Shown here: positions 60,403 through 64,000 of the stretch, one piece after another
Layout: each line of letters opens with the position of its first letter
How positions within the stretch are numbered: position 1 is the first letter of the stretch
Assembly (NCBI RefSeq): GCF_013385825.1
Contig: NZ_JACAPG010000011.1
Coordinates: 317,853 to 381,852 of the forward strand
DNA length: 64,000 nt
Reading direction: 5' to 3'
Source: Pseudomonas reactans
GTDB lineage: Bacteria; Pseudomonadota; Gammaproteobacteria; Pseudomonadales; Pseudomonadaceae
Translations under genes and position numbers: made by a program
The notes under the pieces: model-generated
Seen by the model: the letters and a program-made list of their open reading frames with translations, nothing else
The model's database searches: none
Told to the model about the DNA's origin: nothing

Positions 60403-61893
60403 CTATTTCTTGAGGCGCAATTCCCCGGCAAACAGCCCGCGTTCACGGGCCCAGACAATGGCCGCACTGCGGCTGTGCACCCCCAATTTCGAGTACACCG
60501 TGGCCACATGGTTACGTACGGTGTTGGGCGCTAGTTTCAGGCGTGAGGCGATCTCTTTGTCGGCCAGGCCTTCACAGATCAAACCCAGGACATCGCGTTC
60601 ACGGGCGGTGAGGTCGGTGAAGGCAATATTCGGCTGGTGGGGGCTGTTGACGCTCTTGGCGTTGGCGAGTTTTTCGATCAGTGTCTGGCTGAACCAGGAA
60701 GCGTCCTGCATCACTTCCTCGATGGCCGCCACCAACTCCAGCTCGGAGCGTTTGCGTTCGGTGATGTTCATCATCACCAGCAGGTAACACGGCACGTCCT
60801 CAATGATCACGGTATCGGCGGACACCACACAGTCGATCACTTCGTTGCCTTTCTTGCGCACCTTGAGGTCCTGGCCGTCGAGGTTGCCGGCTTTTTCCAG
60901 GGTGGCAAACAACTGCGCGCCCGCCTGGGGACTGTCGATAAAGTCGATGTCTTCAATGGACTTGCCGATCAGCTCTTCGCTGATATAGCCGGTGATGCTC
61001 ATGAACGCCTCGTTGATGTCCACCACCTGGCGGTTGCCGGCGCTGCACACCAGGGTCGGCACGGGCGTGAGGCGGAAGGATTTGGCGAAACGCTCCTCGC
61101 TCTGGCGCAGCGCAATTTCTGCCTTGCGCCGTGGCTCCAGGTCCATGAACGAAAACAACATGCAGTCCTCTTCGTTCATGTCCAACGGCTGGCCGGCCAC
61201 GATCACCAATTTGCTGCCGCCCTCAGGCAGGCGCAGTTCAGCCTGCATCTGCGGGATGGTCGCCCCTTCGCCCAGGCGCTGGATGGCCAGGTCCTTGCGC
61301 TCGGCCTGTTCCAGCACGTCCAGTTCATAGACGGATTTACCGATGACCTGATCGCGGTTGTAGCCGGTCATTTCCAGGAAACCCTGGTTGACCTTGATGT
61401 AGCGCAAGTCACTCAGACGACAGATCACTGCGGGCGCCGGGTTGGCATTGAAGGTTTTTTCGAAGCGCTGTTCGGCGCTGGCCCATTCGGTGGCGTCACT
61501 GAGGATCAGTACCAGTAGTTCCGGTTCACCGTGGGAGTCACTGATTACCAGGCTGCGCAGGCGGTGGACCCAGGTTCTGTCGGCGTCGTCGGTGGGGGAA
61601 ACTTCCACCACCACGTCACTGAACTCTTCGCCAGCGGCGACGCGGGCGAGGGGGTAGTTCTCCAACAGCACCGGGTGGTTGTTGCGATAGCGTAGGGCAA
61701 ATCGTTTGGCGTAGGCCTGGGTATTGGCACCCAGTGCAGCGACGTCATCGATGCCGTGCATGTTCAGCGCAGCTTCGTTGGCCCAGAGGATGGTTTGGTC
61801 GACTTCCGCGAGGATGATGCCGTCGGATACCCCGGAGACAATCTGCTGCAGTTGGCGGCGGTTGGTTTCTTTGGCGAGGACATCCTGGGTCAT
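60403..61893 (-). CDS. Triple-PAS LuxR-family regulator
   Basis: A 496-residue cytosolic regulator. ATG 61893 has CGGAGA upstream; a longer in-frame start would run through the upstream operator-like motifs. Three PAS domains follow in order (about 15-130, IVSGVSDGIILAEVDQTILWANEAAL; about 140-255, NPAPAVICRLSDLRYIKVNQGFLEMTGY; about 265-385, TPVPTLVCSAGNRQVVDINEAFMSITGY). A helical linker leads to a C-terminal LuxR HTH (about 425-490, LTARERDVLGLICEGLADKEIASRL). There is no phosphoacceptor receiver, so signal input is through the PAS domains. Confidence 0.92.
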   Translation of the reverse strand: MTQDVLAKETNRRQLQQIVSGVSDGIILAEVDQTILWANEAALNMHGIDDVAALGANTQAYAKRFALRYRNNHPVLLENYPLARVAAGEEFSDVVVEVSPTDDADRTWVHRLRSLVISDSHGEPELLVLILSDATEWASAEQRFEKTFNANPAPAVICRLSDLRYIKVNQGFLEMTGYNRDQVIGKSVYELDVLEQAERKDLAIQRLGEGATIPQMQAELRLPEGGSKLVIVAGQPLDMNEEDCMLFSFMDLEPRRKAEIALRQSEERFAKSFRLTPVPTLVCSAGNRQVVDINEAFMSITGYISEELIGKSIEDIDFIDSPQAGAQLFATLEKAGNLDGQDLKVRKKGNEVIDCVVSADTVIIEDVPCYLLVMMNITERKRSELELVAAIEEVMQDASWFSQTLIEKLANAKSVNSPHQPNIAFTDLTARERDVLGLICEGLADKEIASRLKLAPNTVRNHVATVYSKLGVHSRSAAIVWARERGLFAGELRLKK

Positions 61894-61970
61894 GGTTTCT
61901 CCGGGTTTTAGGCGCGTGGAATTACGACACCGAGGCTTCAGGATAGTGCAGACCAATTGCCTGAGGTGGG

Positions 61971-62005
61971 GTGCAAATGCACTATGCAGCCAGGTGCATT
62001 TGCGC
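61971..62005. promoter_or_regulatory. Inverted pair of GTGCATTTGC motifs
   Basis: GTGCAAATGCAC (61971-61982) and GTGCATTTGCGC (61994-62005) face each other with 11 bases between. They lie in the 173-base region between the divergent PAS-LuxR gene and the membrane protein gene, so either could be controlled. The rest of that region is unremarkable. Confidence 0.62.
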
Positions 62006-62066
62006 GGGGACGAGCGGTACTTGGCTCGCCAGACTAAGGCGGTCAATAACGCTAAAAGGATCAATC

Positions 62067-63035
62067 ATGACCCCTGTCTATGAAACCAACCGTTCGCCGT
62101 TTCGCGTGTCCTGGAGTGCGGTACTGGCCGGGAGTGCAATTGCCCTGGTGAGTTACCTGGTGCTGAGCGTGTTGGGCACCGCCATCGGCGCCAGCGCCGT
62201 CAACCCCATGCAAGCGGGCAACCCCTTGAGTGGGTTCGGCACCGGCGCCGGGATCTGGCTGTTTGTCTCGACCCTGGTCGCTGTTGGCCTCGGCGCCTTT
62301 GTGGCCGGCCGCACGGCCCCTGATCGCGGCGGCCTGCACGGCGTACTGACCTGGACCCTCACCACGCTGCTCACCACCTGGCTGCTGGCGGGCTTGGCCG
62401 CCAGTGTCGTCGGCGCCGCCGGCAATGTGGTAGGTAAAGGCCTGTCGGCTGCCGGCAGCGGCATTGCCGCGGTAGCACCGGGCATTGGCGACAGTGTCAA
62501 GCAGCAGTTGAACGAGCAGGGCATCCAACTGGACTGGAACAGCCTGCAAGGCGAGCTGGACACCTTGCTCAAGCAAAGCGGCAAGCCTGAGCTGGACCCG
62601 GCCAACGTCGAACAGAAAACCGACCAGGCCGCTGCCGATGGCAAGCAGTCGGCGACCGTCGCAGCCAGCAACCCTGCCCAGGCTGGCGATGCGTTGAAGC
62701 AATGGTTCGAACGCGTCAAGGCTTCCGGTGAGCCCGCGCTGAATGCAGCGGACAAAGACGCATTGGTCAATATCGTTGCGGCCCGCACCGGCAAGAGTAA
62801 GGAAGAAGCCACCCAGATCGTCGACAACTATGCCCAGGCTTATCAACAAGCCATGCAGAAGGTCGATGAGCTGAAACAGCAGGCCGAGCAGAAAGCCCGT
62901 GAAGCCGGCGAAGTGGCGGCCCAACAGCTCTCCCGCGCGGCATGGAGCACCTTGGCGATGTTGCTGCTGGGCGCAGCGTTGAGCTTCCTGGTGGGGCGCA
63001 TGGCCCTGACCACGCGTCGAGTGCCGTTGGCTTAA
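62067..63035 (+). CDS. Uncharacterised membrane protein with amphipathic coil
   Basis: A 322-residue protein I do not recognise by function. ATG 62067 has AAAAGGA upstream. Three hydrophobic spans occur in the first 125 residues (WSAVLAGSAIALVSYLVLSVLGTAIGA; GIWLFVSTLVAVGLGAFVAG; LTTLLTTWLLAGLAASVVGAAG) with the conserved loop GRTAPDRGGLHGVLTW. A long hydrophilic helical part (about 165-290, rich in Gln, Ala, Lys) follows, and one more span ends the protein (AWSTLAMLLLGAALSFLVG). Related proteins occur in many pseudomonads. Its promoter may be under the PAS-LuxR protein. Confidence 0.82.
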   Translation: MTPVYETNRSPFRVSWSAVLAGSAIALVSYLVLSVLGTAIGASAVNPMQAGNPLSGFGTGAGIWLFVSTLVAVGLGAFVAGRTAPDRGGLHGVLTWTLTTLLTTWLLAGLAASVVGAAGNVVGKGLSAAGSGIAAVAPGIGDSVKQQLNEQGIQLDWNSLQGELDTLLKQSGKPELDPANVEQKTDQAAADGKQSATVAASNPAQAGDALKQWFERVKASGEPALNAADKDALVNIVAARTGKSKEEATQIVDNYAQAYQQAMQKVDELKQQAEQKAREAGEVAAQQLSRAAWSTLAMLLLGAALSFLVGRMALTTRRVPLA

Positions 63036-63120
63036 CGAGGTTTGCAGCAGGGACGCTGCTTTTCACTGGCACCAAACATGCTAGTGTCAGCACTCCAACA
63101 CCCACCGGCAGTGCCTGGCG

Positions 63121-63924
63121 ATGCGTGATATCTACAGCGTCTTCAACTCCAACGGCGCCTATGAAACCGGGGCCCACGCCCATGACGAGTTCATGCTGAT
63201 GGTGCCCGAACACGGTTTGCTGCGCTTCAAGGACGAAGACAGCGGGCGCACCACCTCGGTGATCGAACGCCAGTTCGTGCTGGTGCCGCCGCAGTGCAGC
63301 CATTCCTCATCGTCACTCACGGCCAGCCAGGGCCACCTGGCGTTCTACGTCGACCCTGACTACATGCGCTACGCCCTGCGTGACCTGTCCGGTGACGCCA
63401 ACCGCCTGCTGCGCGTGCCCACCCTGGGCATCTGGCAAACCTCGGCGCCGCTGCACCATTTGCTGCTGGCGAAAAAGGCCTTCAGCCAACCCGACCCCTA
63501 TGTCGACCGCCGTCGCCAATTGGCCCAGGCCGATCACTTGCTGCTGCTCGAATGCCTGGCGGTTTCCCTCAGCCAGCCGAGCCTGCAGCGCTCGTCCACG
63601 GAACGCCACGGCGCCATGCTGGTGCGCGATGTGAAGGCTTATGTGGAAGGCAACCTTGAGCATGCGCCGGGGCTGGATGAGATTGCGGCAGTGTTCCATA
63701 TGTCGCGTCGGCACCTGACCCGCCTGTTTGCGTTGCACACCGGTGAGACGGTGTTGGCTTACGTGCAACGGCTGCGCCTGGAGCGGGCGCAGACCCTGCT
63801 GAGGCACACGCGCCTGTCGGTGCTGGAGATTGCCAACAACGTCGGTTATGAGTCGCCGTCGCACCTGGCCCATGTGTTCCGTCGGGTGTTGGGCATCTCC
63901 CCGGATGAGTGGCGCCGTAGTTGA
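63121..63924 (+). CDS. AraC-family regulator
   Basis: A 267-residue AraC-family regulator. An N-terminal cupin (about 15-90: GAHAHDEFMLMVPEHGLLRF; RQFVLVPPQCSHSSSS) is followed by a C-terminal double HTH (about 170-267: LDEIAAVFHMSRRHLTRLFALHTGETVLAYVQRLRLERAQTLL, then VLEIANNVGYESPSHLAHVFRRVLGISPDEWRR). The cupin keeps the HAHDE metal-like motif. Its target is not in view; it lies 85 bases after the membrane protein gene, on the same strand. No strong ribosome-binding site precedes the ATG. Confidence 0.9.
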   Translation: MRDIYSVFNSNGAYETGAHAHDEFMLMVPEHGLLRFKDEDSGRTTSVIERQFVLVPPQCSHSSSSLTASQGHLAFYVDPDYMRYALRDLSGDANRLLRVPTLGIWQTSAPLHHLLLAKKAFSQPDPYVDRRRQLAQADHLLLLECLAVSLSQPSLQRSSTERHGAMLVRDVKAYVEGNLEHAPGLDEIAAVFHMSRRHLTRLFALHTGETVLAYVQRLRLERAQTLLRHTRLSVLEIANNVGYESPSHLAHVFRRVLGISPDEWRRS

Positions 63925-63960
63925 CACCAGCACAAACCACAATGCGAAGCGAGCCGTTGT

Positions 63961-63990
63961 TGATCGTGATCGTGATCGTGATTTTGATCT
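63961..63990. repeat. TGATCG hexamer tandem repeat
   Basis: Three exact TGATCG units followed by two variant units (TGATTT, TGATCT) lie in the 76 bases after the araC-type gene, at the window end. It belongs to no gene I can see; the neighbouring context is cut off. Confidence 0.85.
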
Positions 63991-64000
63991 TAGGCGCCCC

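Overview
The window looks like a chromosome segment from a Pseudomonas of the fluorescens/putida lineage. The evidence is the high-GC codon use, the complete bkdA1-bkdA2-bkdB-lpdV operon with divergent bkdR, a dhcA-dhcB-atoB cluster with divergent LysR gene, AlkC with an Ig-like domain, several Pseudomonas-type small families (DUF1652, DUF1615, DUF1993, YceH) and many GTAG/GTGG-type REP pairs. No rRNA, tRNA, CRISPR array, prophage or classical insertion sequence is visible. The only transposase-like gene is a RAYT (REP-associated tyrosine transposase) at 57808-58266.

Layout. 1-6377: the end of a fecE-like ATPase gene, then a convergent operon (TonB receptor, flavin monooxygenase, sulfonate-type binding protein) with a divergent LacI-family regulator. 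6600-16111: a complete Xps-order type II secretion operon (gspE-F-G-H-I-J-K-L-M-C/N-D) of tightly overlapping genes. 16160-18106: a tandem GNAT enzyme and ilvE. 18307-23926: branched-chain keto acid dehydrogenase operon and its Lrp-type activator. 23923-27318: a sulfide/persulfide module (ETHE1-like dioxygenase, SqrR/BigR-like sensor, sulfide:quinone reductase, TauE/SafE exporter). 27352-39681: mixed housekeeping and stress genes, including sstT, nhaR, TerC, a Nu-class GST, PhzF, an E. coli-type zinc hemB, LysE and a thioesterase. 39851-43475: acetoacetate/dehydrocarnitine CoA-transferase and thiolase with a LysR regulator. 43537-47713: an unknown small gene, a sirtuin, a CBS protein and topoisomerase III. 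47883-52335: MHS transporter, GMC oxidoreductase and LysR regulator. 52440-57520: a secreted-type transglutaminase-like protein, AlkC, and a glutamine-synthetase-like enzyme with an XRE-cupin repressor. 57580-58411: a RAYT flanked by two 132-bp REP-pair copies. 58481-63924: an RcnB-like protein, an MFS transporter, DUF1652, a triple-PAS LuxR regulator, an uncharacterised membrane protein and an AraC regulator.

How parts fit together. bkd plus ilvE gives two steps of branched-chain amino acid breakdown (transamination, then oxidative decarboxylation). The sulfide module oxidises sulfide to persulfide, then sulfite, and exports it under a thiol-sensing repressor. The type II secretion operon has all core parts but no prepilin peptidase, pilotin or obvious substrate, so it must borrow PilD and serve genes elsewhere.

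Most novel signals: the RAYT bracketed by equal-length REP pairs; GTAG-type REP arms that supply the stop codons of three genes; a receptor-monooxygenase-binding-protein operon with no ABC permease; a GTGCATTTGCAC motif repeated around the triple-PAS regulator gene; a perfect palindrome over the XRE-cupin start; and a perfect 12-bp inverted repeat in an otherwise empty 471-bp gap.
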